DNA of 33,262 nt from a bacterium (lineage in GTDB: Bacteria > Patescibacteriota > Minisyncoccia > Phycocordibacterales > UBA2100). Location of the stretch: NCBI GenBank assembly GCA_021781955.1, contig JAJXVV010000002.1, positions 138,730 through 171,991 on the forward strand, in the 5' to 3' direction. The position numbers were made by a program, and so were the translations under genes. Below are positions 16,311 through 25,532 of the stretch, one piece after another. Each line of letters begins with the position of its first letter. Position 1 is the stretch's first letter. Below the pieces are notes generated by a model, which was not told where the DNA came from, made no database searches, and saw only the letters and a program-made list of their open reading frames with translations.

Positions 16311-19268
16311 ATGACATACCGAATCTCGGTATCCTCGAAAGTCGACGACGGACGAGCGCGCGTTTTCCTCCGCACCCTCCAGAACGCCTTTCCCAAAAGT
16401 GGCCTAACGGCCACTTCGTTCGTTCAGGTGTATGCCATCGACGCGGAGCTCACCCCCGAACAGGCGCAGGAGGCGGCGGAACGGTTCACCGATCCCCTCA
16501 TCGAATCGTACGGTATCGGAGAGATACCGCTGCCGCGCGAGTACACGTTCGCCATTGAGATCGGATTTTTGCCGGGCGTCACCGACAACGTCGGCCACAC
16601 GGCGCGCGAAATGATAGAAGACCTCACGGGCCGGACCTTCGTGCAAGGTGAAGACGTGTACACGTCGGGCGTCCTGTTCTTGAGAGGAGAGGTGAGCGCG
16701 CGCGAAGCCGAAGGCTTCGCGCGCGAGCTGCATAATCCGCTCATCGAGCGCGCCAGCGTATTCGCCCGAGGCGACATGATACCGCTCGTCGTCCCGAAAG
16801 TGCGGCTCGGACAGACGCCGGCAGCCGACATCGTAGATCTGGAGGTGAGCGATGCGGTACTGATGCGCATCAGCAAAGAAGGCATTGCGGGCCGCGGGCC
16901 GCTCGCGTTGCCGCTCGCGTCGATGAGAGCGATACGTGACCACTTCAAGCGGTTGGGAAGAAAGCCGACCGATATCGAGCTCGAGTCGCTCGCGCAGACG
17001 TGGTCGGAACACTGCAAGCACACCATCTTCGCCGACCCGATCGATGAGGTGAGAGAGGGGATCTATCGCCGATACATCAAAGGCGCGACCAAGAAGATCC
17101 GCAAGATGAAAGGCAGAAAGGATTTTTGCGCATCCGTCTTTACCGACAATGCTGGCGCTATAGCCTTCGACAAGGACTACCTCGTCACGCATAAAGTGGA
17201 GACGCACAATTCTCCCTCCGGACTCGACCCGTTTGGCGGCTCGGTCACGGCGATCGTCGGCGTGAATCGCGACTGCTTAGGCTTCGGGCTAGGCGCCAAG
17301 CCGATAGCCAATACCTACGGCTTTTGCGTCGGGAACCCGCTCGATCAGCGAGAGTTCTATCGTGATGAGTCGCGTACGAAGTCGCTTTTGCCCGCGCGGC
17401 GCATTCTCGAGGGCGTAGTGAAGGGCATCAACGTGGGAGGCAATCAAAGCGGCATCCCGACCCCGCTCGGATTCATTGTGGTGGACGATAGCTATCGCGG
17501 CAAGCCGCTCGTCTTCGGCGGCACGGTTGGCCTCATACCCCGGCGTTTACCGAGGACGGCCCTTGGGAGCAAAAAAAAGATCGCCCTCGGTAAGCGCGCA
17601 TACGAAAAGCGAGCACGACCCGGCGATTTGGTCGTAATGCTCGGCGGACGGGTCGGGCTTGACGGCATCCACGGCGCGACATTTTCGTCGGTCGAACTTT
17701 CCAAAGGATCGCCCGCGACCGCGGTGCAGATCGGCGACCCAATTACGCAGAAGAAATTCTCCGACGCGCTCGTTCGCGAGGCGCGTGATCGAGCGCTCTA
17801 CACGAGCATCACCGACAACGGCGCGGGTGGCTTGAGTGGTTCAGTGGGTGAGATGGCGAGGGAAAGCGGCGGCTGCGAGATCGCGCTTGAGCAGGTCCCG
17901 CTCAAATATCCCGGTCTCGCGCCGTGGCAGATATGGCTCTCCGAATCGCAAGAGCGCATGACGCTCGCAGTGCCTGCGAAAAAATGGCCGGAACTCAAAG
18001 CGCTGTTCGAAAGTCGCGATGTGGAGGCGACGGCCATCGGCAGGTTCACCGATTCTGGTCGCGTGGTTGTGCGTCATCATGACAAGATCGTGCTCGATCT
18101 CAGTCTCGATTTCCTGCATGACGGCAGGCCGGTGCATAAGCAGAAGAGCAAGAAGCCGAGAAAGGGAAAGATGCGGCGGGCGCCGCAGGCGCCCGCCGCA
18201 TCTTTCGGCAACTCGCTCCTCAAGCTGCTCGCATGCCCGTCCGTCGGGTCGACGTCGTTCGTCGCGCAACAGTACGATCACGAAGTATTGGGCTCGTCGG
18301 TGACGAAGCCGCTCCAGGGTCGCGGGCTCGTCAACGCCGATGCGGCCGTGATAGAGCCACTCGCGAGCTCTGCCAAAGGCGTTGTTCTGTCGCACGGGTA
18401 TGCGCCATGGTACTCGCAGCTCGACACGTACGCGATGGCAGCCGCTTCCATAGATACGGCGGTGCGCAACGCCGTATGTGCGGGCGCCCATCGCGACCAC
18501 CTCGCGATACTCGACAATTTCTGTTGGTCATCGTCCGATACGCCAGAGCGGCTCTACGAACTGAAGGAGGCGGCGCGCGCGTGCTACGACACCGCGGTCG
18601 CCCATGGCGTGCCGTTCATCTCCGGCAAGGACTCGATGTTCAACGATTTTCGCGGATTCGGCGCGCAGGGCGATGCCGTGCATATCGCCGCGTTGCCGAC
18701 ACTCCTCATATCCGCGATCGGCGTGATGCCGGACGCTTCGAAAGCCATGACGCTCGACTTCAAGCGTCCGGGCGACCTGCTCTATCTCGTCGGCGAGACG
18801 CACGATGAGCTCGGCGCGTCGGCATATTATGCGGTTCGCGATGCGCGGGGCGGCGTCGTCCCGCAGGTGTTCGCCAGGAAGAACGCGAAAGCGTACGATG
18901 CGCTCACGAAAGCGATAGACGCGGGACTCGTCGCCTCGGCGATCGGGCTTTCGCGCGGCGGGCTCAGTGTCGCGCTCGCCAAATCCTCGATCGCCGGGCA
19001 GCTCGGCGCTCGGATAGACATAACGAAGGCGGCGAAGAAGCTCCCTGCAGAAGCGTTCCTCTTTTCCGAATCCCAGGGCCGCATGCTCGTATCCGTGAGA
19101 CCGGACGCGTGCAAGCGTTTCGAGCAGCGGTTCAAAGGCGTGCCGTTCGCGCGCATCGGCGAAGTCGTGGCGGAGCCGATGTTTTCAGTCACGCATAGCG
19201 AAGGTTCCATTGAGCTGCCGCTCGCCGCCCTCGCCGACGCGTACCGTTCGTTCTTCAAGAACTGGTAA
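16311..19268 (+). CDS. purL: Phosphoribosylformylglycinamidine synthase, PurS-PurL fused form
   Basis: N-terminal PurS-like region, then DIELESLAQTWSEHCKHTIF; HKVETHNSPSGLDPFGGSVTAIVGVNRD; GNQSGIPTPLGF; ITDNGAGGLSGSVGEMA. No glutaminase domain; purQ follows. Confidence 0.93.
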   Translation: MTYRISVSSKVDDGRARVFLRTLQNAFPKSGLTATSFVQVYAIDAELTPEQAQEAAERFTDPLIESYGIGEIPLPREYTFAIEIGFLPGVTDNVGHTAREMIEDLTGRTFVQGEDVYTSGVLFLRGEVSAREAEGFARELHNPLIERASVFARGDMIPLVVPKVRLGQTPAADIVDLEVSDAVLMRISKEGIAGRGPLALPLASMRAIRDHFKRLGRKPTDIELESLAQTWSEHCKHTIFADPIDEVREGIYRRYIKGATKKIRKMKGRKDFCASVFTDNAGAIAFDKDYLVTHKVETHNSPSGLDPFGGSVTAIVGVNRDCLGFGLGAKPIANTYGFCVGNPLDQREFYRDESRTKSLLPARRILEGVVKGINVGGNQSGIPTPLGFIVVDDSYRGKPLVFGGTVGLIPRRLPRTALGSKKKIALGKRAYEKRARPGDLVVMLGGRVGLDGIHGATFSSVELSKGSPATAVQIGDPITQKKFSDALVREARDRALYTSITDNGAGGLSGSVGEMARESGGCEIALEQVPLKYPGLAPWQIWLSESQERMTLAVPAKKWPELKALFESRDVEATAIGRFTDSGRVVVRHHDKIVLDLSLDFLHDGRPVHKQKSKKPRKGKMRRAPQAPAASFGNSLLKLLACPSVGSTSFVAQQYDHEVLGSSVTKPLQGRGLVNADAAVIEPLASSAKGVVLSHGYAPWYSQLDTYAMAAASIDTAVRNAVCAGAHRDHLAILDNFCWSSSDTPERLYELKEAARACYDTAVAHGVPFISGKDSMFNDFRGFGAQGDAVHIAALPTLLISAIGVMPDASKAMTLDFKRPGDLLYLVGETHDELGASAYYAVRDARGGVVPQVFARKNAKAYDALTKAIDAGLVASAIGLSRGGLSVALAKSSIAGQLGARIDITKAAKKLPAEAFLFSESQGRMLVSVRPDACKRFEQRFKGVPFARIGEVVAEPMFSVTHSEGSIELPLAALADAYRSFFKNW
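16697..16725. repeat. 13-bp perfect inverted repeat inside purSL
   Basis: cgcgcgcgaagcc-gaa-ggcttcgcgcgcg. Confidence 0.6.
18167..18205. repeat. 18-bp perfect inverted repeat inside purSL
   Basis: aaagatgcggcgggcgcc-gca-ggcgcccgccgcatcttt; encodes part of a basic linker KPRKGKMRRAPQAPAASF. Confidence 0.85.
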
Positions 19269-19271
19269 CGT

Positions 19272-20042
19272 ATGAGAAAACCGTCCGTCATCATTCTCTC
19301 CGGCTACGGCCTCAATACCGAGGAGGAGACGAAGACCGCGTTCGAGCTCGCCGGTGCGCGCGCGAGAATCGTTCATATCAACGATCTCATCGCGAGGCCG
19401 TCGCTTCTCGACGCGACGCAGATCGCGGTCGTACCCGGGGGGTTCTCGTATGGCGACGACACTGGTTCTGGCAATGCGTACGGCAATCGTCTCAAGCAGC
19501 ACTTGGGCCGCACGCTCGAGCGGTTCCTCGCGCGCGATACGCTCATGCTCGGCATTTGCAACGGTTTCCAGATACTCACGAAAGCGGGCATTCTTCCCGG
19601 CGCGCTCATCGCCAACAACAACGCGCGCTACACCTGTCGCTGGGCCGACGTCGAAGTCGCAGGGGAAAGTCCGTGGCTCGGAGGCATCACGCGCATGTCG
19701 GTACCCATCGCGCATGGCGAGGGGAAATACTATGCGCCGCCGGCAATGCTCGCGGAGCTGAAGAAAAATAACGCCATCGCGCTCGCGTATGCGGAAGGCG
19801 AGACCGCACGCCATTTCGGTTTGCCGTTCAACCCAAACGGTTCGCTTGAGAACATCGCTGGCGTGACCGCATATGACGGGCGCGTTCTGGGACTCATGCC
19901 GCATCCGGAGCGCGCGGTGCGCTTCACGCAACTGCCGCACTGGACGCTCGTGCGCGAGGACTACGCACGCGCAGGCAAGAAGCTTCCGACCAAGGGCCCC
20001 GGCCTTCAGTTGTTTAGGAATGCGGTAAAATACTTCGCATGA
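19272..20042 (+). CDS. purQ: Phosphoribosylformylglycinamidine synthase, glutaminase subunit
   Basis: PGGFSYGDDTGSGNAYGNRL; LMLGICNGFQILTKAGILPG; VLGLMPHPERAV. Confidence 0.93.
   Translation: MRKPSVIILSGYGLNTEEETKTAFELAGARARIVHINDLIARPSLLDATQIAVVPGGFSYGDDTGSGNAYGNRLKQHLGRTLERFLARDTLMLGICNGFQILTKAGILPGALIANNNARYTCRWADVEVAGESPWLGGITRMSVPIAHGEGKYYAPPAMLAELKKNNAIALAYAEGETARHFGLPFNPNGSLENIAGVTAYDGRVLGLMPHPERAVRFTQLPHWTLVREDYARAGKKLPTKGPGLQLFRNAVKYFA
20026..20031 (+). promoter_or_regulatory. Candidate internal -10 TAAAAT, 7 nt before the purE ATG
   Basis: gcggTAAAATacttcgcATGA; lies within the 3' end of purQ. Confidence 0.45.
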
Positions 20043-20566
20043 ACATCCCGCTCGTCGGCATTATCATGGGTTCCGATTCCGACCTGCCGGCCATGCAGGA
20101 TGCGGCGAAGCTGCTCGATGAGCTCGGTGTCGGCTACGAGATACACACGCTTTCCGCGCACCGCACTCCCGAGGCGGTTGTCGAGTACGTCACGAAGAGC
20201 GAAGCGGCAGGGTACAAAGCATTTATCTGCGGCGCCGGAGGCGCGGCGCATTTGGCGGGAGCCGTCGCCGCGCACACCGCGCTGCCGGTCATCGGCGTCC
20301 CGATCATGAACAAATCCACCGGCGGCATCGACGCGCTCTTTTCGACCGCACAAATGCCGCCCGGCATTCCTGTGGCGACGGTCGCGATCAACGGTGCGAA
20401 GAACGCCGGCATACTGGCGGCACAAATCATCGGCGCGGGAGATGAAGCGACGCGGACGAAAGTTCGCGCATACAAGGAAAAGATTGCGAAAGACATCCAA
20501 GCGAAGGACGACGATCTGCAGCAAAAAGGTTTCAAGAAATACCTCGAGGACAGGGGGTTGGTATGA
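20039..20566 (+). CDS. purE: 5-(carboxyamino)imidazole ribonucleotide mutase
   Basis: VGIIMGSDSDLPAMQDAAKLLDELGV; SAHRTPEAV; ICGAGGAAHLAGAVAAHTALPVIGVPI; MPPGIPVATVAINGAKNAGILAAQI. ATGA overlap with purQ. Confidence 0.96.
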   Translation: MNIPLVGIIMGSDSDLPAMQDAAKLLDELGVGYEIHTLSAHRTPEAVVEYVTKSEAAGYKAFICGAGGAAHLAGAVAAHTALPVIGVPIMNKSTGGIDALFSTAQMPPGIPVATVAINGAKNAGILAAQIIGAGDEATRTKVRAYKEKIAKDIQAKDDDLQQKGFKKYLEDRGLV

Positions 20567-21618
20567 GCAAAAAGCTTTCGTACAAGAGTTCCGGCGTCGA
20601 TCGCGATACCGAGAACGAGACGAAAGAGGGAATGGCTTCGGCGCTCGAGACGAGCGATGCGCGGGTGCTCAACAAGATCGGCGCGTTCGCGTCGCTCTAC
20701 GACGGCGCGTTCCCGGAGTACGAGCATCCGGTCCTCGTACTGAAAACGGAAGAACCAGGAAGCAAGCAGCTGCTCGCAATGCGGTACGACAAAGTGGAGA
20801 ATGTGTGCCACGACCTCGTCAATCACCTGGTCAACGACTGCATCGTGATGGGAGCCAAACCGCTCTCGATACAGGATTGCATCGTGGCTGGCAAGGTAGA
20901 AAAAGATATCGTACTGCGCATGGTGCGGGCGTTCTCGGATGCGGCGAAAGAGAACGAGTGTTCGCTCACCGGCGGCGAGACCTCCTGGCAGCCGAACGTC
21001 ATTCCGGAGGGCACGTACGTGCTTACCGCAAGCATCGTCGGCGTCGTCGACAAGCATAAGGTCATCGACGGTTCGCGCATCCAGGAAGGCGACACGGTGC
21101 TGGCGTTCGCCTCGAGCGGCGTGCATACCAACGGCATCTCGCTCGTCCGCAAGATCATGGAGGCGGCGCCGGCCATTCTGAAAGAACGAGTTGATGGCGA
21201 GCTGTTCATTGATGCCGTTCTTACGCCGCACCGCGCCTATTACCGCGTGCTCAAGGGTTTGTTCGACAGCGAAGGTTTGACTGGCCTCGCGCACATCACG
21301 GGCGGCGGCATCAAAGAAAATCTCAATCGCATTTTGCCCGCAGGCCTCAGCGCGCAGGTAGACCTCTCGAAGATACGCGTATTACCTCTGTTCTCGCTCC
21401 TCAAGCGCTATGGCGCGCTCGACGATGCCGATATGCTCCGCACGTTCAATATGGGCGTTGGGCTAGCTGCGGTCGTTCGTCCGGAAGATTCCGGGAGAAT
21501 GATGGCTCATGTCGTGCGCATGGGCATCGATGCGTACGAGATCGGTACTATCACCACGGGGAGCGGAGCGGTCGAGTTCGCAGGTGCGTTACAATGGAGC
21601 AATATGCATCGCGTATGA
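20563..21618 (+). CDS. purM: Phosphoribosylformylglycinamidine cyclo-ligase (AIR synthase)
   Basis: YKSSGVDRDTENE; DLVNHLVNDCIVMGAKPLSIQDCIVAGK; ECSLTGGETSWQPN; ASSGVHTNGISLVRKI; LAHITGGGIKENLNRILP. ATGA overlap with purE. Confidence 0.95.
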   Translation: MSKKLSYKSSGVDRDTENETKEGMASALETSDARVLNKIGAFASLYDGAFPEYEHPVLVLKTEEPGSKQLLAMRYDKVENVCHDLVNHLVNDCIVMGAKPLSIQDCIVAGKVEKDIVLRMVRAFSDAAKENECSLTGGETSWQPNVIPEGTYVLTASIVGVVDKHKVIDGSRIQEGDTVLAFASSGVHTNGISLVRKIMEAAPAILKERVDGELFIDAVLTPHRAYYRVLKGLFDSEGLTGLAHITGGGIKENLNRILPAGLSAQVDLSKIRVLPLFSLLKRYGALDDADMLRTFNMGVGLAAVVRPEDSGRMMAHVVRMGIDAYEIGTITTGSGAVEFAGALQWSNMHRV

Positions 21619-22553
21619 TCGACGTGATCAGAGAGACAGACTTCGCCAACCTCGGTGGCAAGAAGGCCGGCAAGGTGCGTGATGTGTACCTGCAGTCTGA
21701 CAAGCTCATACTCGTTACGACCGACCGCCACTCCTCATTTGATCGCATCGTCGCGCACATTCCGTCGAAGGGGCAAGTGTTGAATCAGGTGAGCGCGTGG
21801 TGGTTCGACAAGACGAAAGACATTGTTCCCAATCACCTCCTCGCTGTTCCCGATCCGAACGTTACCATTGCGAAGCGTCTCACCTTGGTGCCGGTCGAGG
21901 CGGTGATGCGCGGGTATCTCACCGGCGTGACCGACACCTCTATCTGGACGCGCTACCTCAACGGGCAGCGGCGCTTTGGCGACCTCGCGCTGCCCGACGG
22001 TCTCAAAAAGAACATCAAACTGCCGTATCCGGTCTTTGATCCGACGACCAAAGAGGAAGGTCACGACCGCGCCATCTCGACCGACGACATGGTTGAGGAG
22101 GGGATCGTCACGCGCGAGATGCTCGCCAAGATGAAAGATGTTGCGACGCACCTTTTCATGCGCGGCCAAGAGATAGCCCTTAAACGCGGCCTCATCCTCG
22201 TGGATACCAAGTACGAATTCGGGACCGACGAGAAAGGCGAGCTCGTGCTCATCGATGAGATACACACGCCGGACTCCTCGCGCTACTGGCAGGTGGAAGG
22301 GTACGAGCAGAGCCTCGCGGCAGGTATCGAGCCGAGGAGTTTTGACAAAGAGTTCTTGCGCGTATGGTTCAAGGAGCACTGCGACCCGTACCACGACATC
22401 GAGATTCCTGCTGCTCCGGAAGATCTCGTGGTAGAGATGTCGCGACGCTATGTCCGCATGTACGAGCAGATCACGGGAGAAAAATTCGTCCCAGGTGAGC
22501 AGCCCGCGCTGCCGCGCATCGAGAAGAACCTCAAGTCGTATGAGTCCAGGTGA
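21615..22553 (+). CDS. purC: SAICAR synthase
   Basis: GKKAGKVRDVYLQSDKLILVTTDRHSSFDR; VPVEAVMRGYLTG; LVDTKYEFGTDEKGELVLIDEIHTPDSSRYW. ATGA overlap with the purM stop favours 21615 over 21594. Confidence 0.95.
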   Translation: MIDVIRETDFANLGGKKAGKVRDVYLQSDKLILVTTDRHSSFDRIVAHIPSKGQVLNQVSAWWFDKTKDIVPNHLLAVPDPNVTIAKRLTLVPVEAVMRGYLTGVTDTSIWTRYLNGQRRFGDLALPDGLKKNIKLPYPVFDPTTKEEGHDRAISTDDMVEEGIVTREMLAKMKDVATHLFMRGQEIALKRGLILVDTKYEFGTDEKGELVLIDEIHTPDSSRYWQVEGYEQSLAAGIEPRSFDKEFLRVWFKEHCDPYHDIEIPAAPEDLVVEMSRRYVRMYEQITGEKFVPGEQPALPRIEKNLKSYESR

Positions 22554-23952
22554 TCTCGTGCCGTTCGAGCCGCTCACGACGATTGGGCCTGTTGACGGAC
22601 GCTATTACGCGACGACGCGCGAGCTCACGAAGTATTTCAGCGAGTACGCGCTCATCCGCTACCGCTGCCTCGTCGAGTTCGGGTATCTCATCGCGCTCTC
22701 GGAGACACCGGGTACCGGCATTCGCGCGCTCGTGCAGCACGAGAAGGATTGGCTGCGCGCGGGCTCGACCTTCACCGTCGACGATGCACGCACCGTAAAG
22801 AAGATCGAGCGGGAAGGATGGGAGGGGATACCCGCGACGTACCATGACGTGAAAGCTGCGGAGTATTTCATCAAGAAACGCATGGCGGGCACATCGCTCG
22901 AAGATGTGACGGAGTGGGTGCATTTCGCGCTCACCTCGGAGGACGTCAACTCGGTCGCCTATGGACTCGCGTTGCGCGACGCGCTCCAAGAGGCGATGCT
23001 GCCGGCTCTGGACGAGGCGCGGAGCGCGCTTGATATGCTCGCGAAAAGGCACGCCGCAACGCCTATGCTCGCGCGTACGCATGGCCAACCCGCTTCACCG
23101 ACGACCTTTGGTAAAGAAATGCGCGTGTTTGAGCGGCGTCTCGCGCGGCAGATCGAACAGCTCCGTGCACGCACGGTGCTCGTCAAGTTCGCGGGCGCGA
23201 CCGGCAATTACAACGCGCACGCGACCGCGCTGCCGGAGGTGGATTGGCCGCTCTTCGCGCAGCGTTTCATCGCGGGGTTCAATTCGAACGCTGGTGTTCT
23301 CATCGAGCTCAACACGACGACGACGCAGATCGAGCCGCACGACACCTACGCGGAGCTCTTCGACGCGATACGCCGCACCAACGTCATTCTCACCGACCTC
23401 GCGCAGGACCTATGGCGCTACGTCTCCGACGGCTGGCTCACCCAAAAGCTGAAGGACGGGGAGATCGGCTCCTCCGCGATGCCGCACAAGGTGAACCCGA
23501 TAGATTTCGAGAATGCCGAAGGCAATCTCGGCCTCGCCAACGCGCTGTTCACCCACTTTTCGCAGAAACTCCCGATATCGCGCCTCCAGCGCGACCTCTC
23601 CGACTCGACCGTCGAGCGCTCTTTCGGCACCGCTTTCGCGCACTCGCTCATCGCCTACCGGGCGCTCCTGCGCGGCTTAGGCAAGGCGAACGTGGATGCG
23701 GAAGCGATGCGCGGAGCGCTCGCGGCGCACCCTGAGGTCTTGGCGGAAGCGTTCCAAACCGTCCTCCGCAAAGAAGGTGTCGCGGTGCCATACGAGAAAC
23801 TCAAGGAGCTCACGCGCGGCAAGCAGGTGACGCTCCAGGAGCTCGCACGGTTCATCGACGATCTCGACATCAGCGACGAAGTGAAAAAACGCCTCAAGGC
23901 GCTGCGCCCGGAGACGTACGTTGGCTTGGCGGAGCGCGTCGCGCGAGCGTAA
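22540..23952 (+). CDS. purB: Adenylosuccinate lyase
   Basis: PLTTIGPVDGRYYATTRELTKYFSEYALIRYRCLVEFGYL; HFALTSEDVNSVAYGL; ARTHGQPASPTTFGKEM; GSSAMPHKVNPIDFENAEGNL. ORF-track start (22450) lies deep inside purC. Confidence 0.95.
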   Translation: MSPGDLVPFEPLTTIGPVDGRYYATTRELTKYFSEYALIRYRCLVEFGYLIALSETPGTGIRALVQHEKDWLRAGSTFTVDDARTVKKIEREGWEGIPATYHDVKAAEYFIKKRMAGTSLEDVTEWVHFALTSEDVNSVAYGLALRDALQEAMLPALDEARSALDMLAKRHAATPMLARTHGQPASPTTFGKEMRVFERRLARQIEQLRARTVLVKFAGATGNYNAHATALPEVDWPLFAQRFIAGFNSNAGVLIELNTTTTQIEPHDTYAELFDAIRRTNVILTDLAQDLWRYVSDGWLTQKLKDGEIGSSAMPHKVNPIDFENAEGNLGLANALFTHFSQKLPISRLQRDLSDSTVERSFGTAFAHSLIAYRALLRGLGKANVDAEAMRGALAAHPEVLAEAFQTVLRKEGVAVPYEKLKELTRGKQVTLQELARFIDDLDISDEVKKRLKALRPETYVGLAERVARA

Positions 23953-23974
23953 TCGATCCCGTTGGACACGCCCC

Positions 23975-24757
23975 CTACTGCTTCAAGCCCAAGCCTTTCC
24001 TGATGAGGTACCAGTTGATAGCGATGAGTGCTACTATCAAGCCGCTGAGAACGGTGAGCGAGACCCATAGGGGGATATCGGCGACGCCGAGGAAACCGTA
24101 GCGGAAACCATTGATGAGATAGAAGATCGGGTTGATGTAGGTGACATACCGCGCCGCTTGCGGCAGCGAGTGGATGGAGTAAAAGACGCCGCCCAGGTAG
24201 ACCATCGGTTGGAGGACGAAGGTCGGCACGATGTTGATGCCGTCGATCGTTTTCGCGTAAACGCCGTTGACGAGTCCCGCGAGCGCGAAGACGAGCGCGG
24301 TGAGTATCGCAAAGAGGAGGATGACGAGCATGTTCGCTACCGCGAGGCGGAGGCCGGTGAAGAAGATCGAAATGAGGAGCACGAGCGTGCCGACCAAGAC
24401 GCCGCGAATGACTCCGCCCGAGACGAATCCAGCGATCATGAGCCACGGCGGCGTCGGGGAGACGAGTATCTCGTCGATTGAGCGCATGAAGAACTTCGAC
24501 TGGAAGAAGGTGAACGAGCTGTTGGAATAAGCGTTGGTGACGATGGCGAGCATGACGAGGCCCGGCACCACGAAGGTCATGTAATTGACTCCTTGCATTT
24601 GCCCGATGCGAGAGCCGAGTACCGTGCCGAAGATGAGGAAGTAGAGCGACGAAGTGATGACACTCGGGAGAAAGGTCTGCACCCAGATGCGGAACAAGCG
24701 CACGACGTCCTTGCGCATCATCGTGTAGAAACTGATCCAGAGTTCGTACGGCGACAT
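23975..24757 (-). CDS. ABC-2 type transporter permease
   Basis: Multi-TM protein: FLPSVITSSLYFLIFGTVLGSRIG...YMTFVVPGLVMLAIV...; directly downstream of an ABC ATPase. Confidence 0.9.
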   Translation of the reverse strand: MSPYELWISFYTMMRKDVVRLFRIWVQTFLPSVITSSLYFLIFGTVLGSRIGQMQGVNYMTFVVPGLVMLAIVTNAYSNSSFTFFQSKFFMRSIDEILVSPTPPWLMIAGFVSGGVIRGVLVGTLVLLISIFFTGLRLAVANMLVILLFAILTALVFALAGLVNGVYAKTIDGINIVPTFVLQPMVYLGGVFYSIHSLPQAARYVTYINPIFYLINGFRYGFLGVADIPLWVSLTVLSGLIVALIAINWYLIRKGLGLKQ

Positions 24758-24758
24758 A

Positions 24759-25517
24759 CTATTTTTCTGCGGTTAGTCGTAAGAATACCTCTTCGAGCCT
24801 ACCGCCGCGGAATCCATTCTCCGCCGCGCCGTCGCCGTCGTGCATCGCGAGCACGTCCTGCATCGTGCCGTTGACGATGATCTGGCCTTTGTTGATGATC
24901 GCAACATGCTTTGCGAGCTGCTCGGCTTCCTCAAGGTAGTGCGTGGTGAGGAGGACGGTAAGGCCGCGCGCGCTCAGTCCGGAGAGGTACTCCCACATGC
25001 CGCGGCGCAGTTCGACGTCGACCCCGGCGGTCGGCTCGTCGAGGATGAGGAAGCGCGGCTCGTTCACCAGCGCGCGGGCGATCATGAGGCGGCGCTTCAT
25101 GCCGCCGGAGAGCGTGCGGCTCTGCTCGCGCGCTTTGTCGGCGAGCCCGAGGTCGGCGAGCAATCTCTCGGCGCGCGGTATCGCGACCTTGCGCGGTATG
25201 CCGTAGTAGCCGGCTTGATTGACGACGATGTCGATCGGGTTCTCGAAGGGATTGAAGTTGATCTCCTGGCCGACGAGCCCGAGCAATGTCCGCGCTTTTT
25301 CCGGCCGCCGGTCGATGTCGTAGTCGAACACGGAAACGGTGCCGGAGGTTTTGTTGACAAGTCCTGCCGTAATGCCAATCAAGGTCGTCTTGCCTGCGCC
25401 ATTTGGACCAAGGAGTGCGAAGAAGTCGCCTTCGGGTATCGCGAGCGACACGCCGCTGAGCGCCACAACGCCGTTGCTGTAGGTTTTCTTGAGGTCGTTG
25501 ATCGTGAGGGCGTTCAT
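24759..25517 (-). CDS. ABC transporter ATP-binding protein
   Basis: Walker A LLGPNGAGKTTLIG; signature LSGGMKRRLMIARALV; Walker B PRFLILDEPTAGVD; switch LTTHYLEEAEQL. Confidence 0.96.
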   Translation of the reverse strand: MNALTINDLKKTYSNGVVALSGVSLAIPEGDFFALLGPNGAGKTTLIGITAGLVNKTSGTVSVFDYDIDRRPEKARTLLGLVGQEINFNPFENPIDIVVNQAGYYGIPRKVAIPRAERLLADLGLADKAREQSRTLSGGMKRRLMIARALVNEPRFLILDEPTAGVDVELRRGMWEYLSGLSARGLTVLLTTHYLEEAEQLAKHVAIINKGQIIVNGTMQDVLAMHDGDGAAENGFRGGRLEEVFLRLTAEK

Positions 25518-25526
25518 GGAAGATTG

Positions 25527-25532
25527 ATGATA
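25527..25532 (-). promoter_or_regulatory. -10 TATCAT (TGa-extended), 9 nt before the ABC ATPase ATG
   Basis: Minus strand tgaTATCATcaatcttccATG. Confidence 0.5.
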
